Shown here in pieces: positions 4,859 through 5,133 of a DNA stretch of 5,133 bases. Every line of letters starts with the position of its first letter. Position 1 is the stretch's first letter. Made by a program: the position numbers and the translations under genes. Origin of the DNA: Gammaproteobacteria bacterium (GTDB lineage Bacteria; Pseudomonadota; Gammaproteobacteria; Pseudomonadales; Azotimanducaceae). Location: contig JAUILW010000274.1 of the NCBI GenBank assembly GCA_030432795.1, positions 1 through 5,133 on the forward strand, written 5' to 3'. The notes under the pieces are model-generated. The model was not told the origin of the DNA and searched no databases. It saw nothing but the letters and a program-made list of their open reading frames with translations.

Positions 4859-5133
4859 ATGCAAGGGCCACCGGGCGCCCCCCGGGAACAACCACTCAAC
4901 CGCGCACATCGCATCATGGGCGCCATCGCAGGCGTAGTGCTCGTGTACCTGATCGTCACCGGCGTACCGCTGCAGTTTACCGACGCGCTGGGCCTCGGCA
5001 GCCGCTACGTAGGCGCGAGTTACGTGCACGATGCGTACAACCTCACGGCACCTGACAACGCGCAGCGCAGCGGCCGCGTATCCCGTATCGGCGACCTGCT
5101 GATCATCGACGAGGCAGGAACCTTGGCAGTCGC
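4859..5133 (+). CDS. PepSY-associated transmembrane protein, N-terminal fragment
   Basis: From ATG 4859 the frame is open for 91 codons to the window edge. The protein starts with a Pro-rich cytosolic tail, then HRIMGAIAGVVLVYLIVTG (17-35), one transmembrane helix, followed by VPLQFTDALGLGSRYV (36-51) and a soluble region. The sequence 'HR-I-GA-G-hydrophobic-TG-PLQFTD-LGLGSRYV' is what I know from PepSY-associated membrane helix proteins, which often accompany TonB-dependent receptors and iron or reductase functions. The identification rests on this N-terminal part only, since the rest is missing. The start is 15 bases after the NTF2-like stop, with only a weak GGGCGAG site (4845-4851), so it is probably co-transcribed but less tightly coupled. 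The ATG at codon 20 would begin inside the helix and is rejected as a start. Confidence 0.7.
   Translation, partial: MQGPPGAPREQPLNRAHRIMGAIAGVVLVYLIVTGVPLQFTDALGLGSRYVGASYVHDAYNLTAPDNAQRSGRVSRIGDLLIIDEAGTLAV

Overview
The window is GC-rich (roughly 60-65% by eye), densely packed bacterial DNA. Its protein families suggest a free-living, probably aerobic proteobacterium, perhaps gammaproteobacterial: a short cobalamin-independent methionine-synthase-like enzyme, a GFA protein, a D-tartrate-dehydratase-like enolase-superfamily enzyme, and a PepSY-type membrane protein. The taxonomy is inference only. I see no rRNA, tRNA, CRISPR array, insertion sequence or prophage gene.

Two divergent gene sets leave a single short control region (about 2326-2406). 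Leftward, on the minus strand, they are: a stand-alone MetE C-terminal-domain-like enzyme (2325 to 1294); a one-helix membrane-anchored protein of the DUF6090-like type (1282 to 563); a GFA-family zinc protein (576 to 172, overlapping the previous gene by 14 bases); and, after a 76-base gap, the first 31 codons of a gene for an exported protein that leaves the window at base 1.

Rightward, on the plus strand, they are: a tartrate-dehydratase-like enzyme of the enolase superfamily (2407-3570, GTG start); a ketopantoate-reductase-family dehydrogenase (3567-4481); a small NTF2/SnoaL-like protein (4478-4843); and the start of a PepSY-associated membrane protein (4859 to beyond the end). The first three are joined by 4-base stop/start overlaps (GTGA and ATGA). 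Each overlap has a GGAGG ribosome binding site 7 bases upstream, so they almost certainly form one translationally coupled operon.

The dehydratase keeps every catalytic residue I can align to D-tartrate dehydratase (TarD), so it should turn a 2,3-dihydroxy or sugar-type acid into a 2-oxo acid. The coupled reductase could then reduce that oxo acid. It has the KPR catalytic Lys and Glu, but one substrate-contact Asn is replaced and its nucleotide site looks suited to NADH, so it is probably not PanE itself. The working idea is a small hydroxy-acid/oxo-acid catabolic module beside, and possibly co-regulated with, an unassigned MetE-core methyltransferase. The control region holds an AT-rich inverted repeat overlapping the best leftward -10 hexamer, a good candidate operator.
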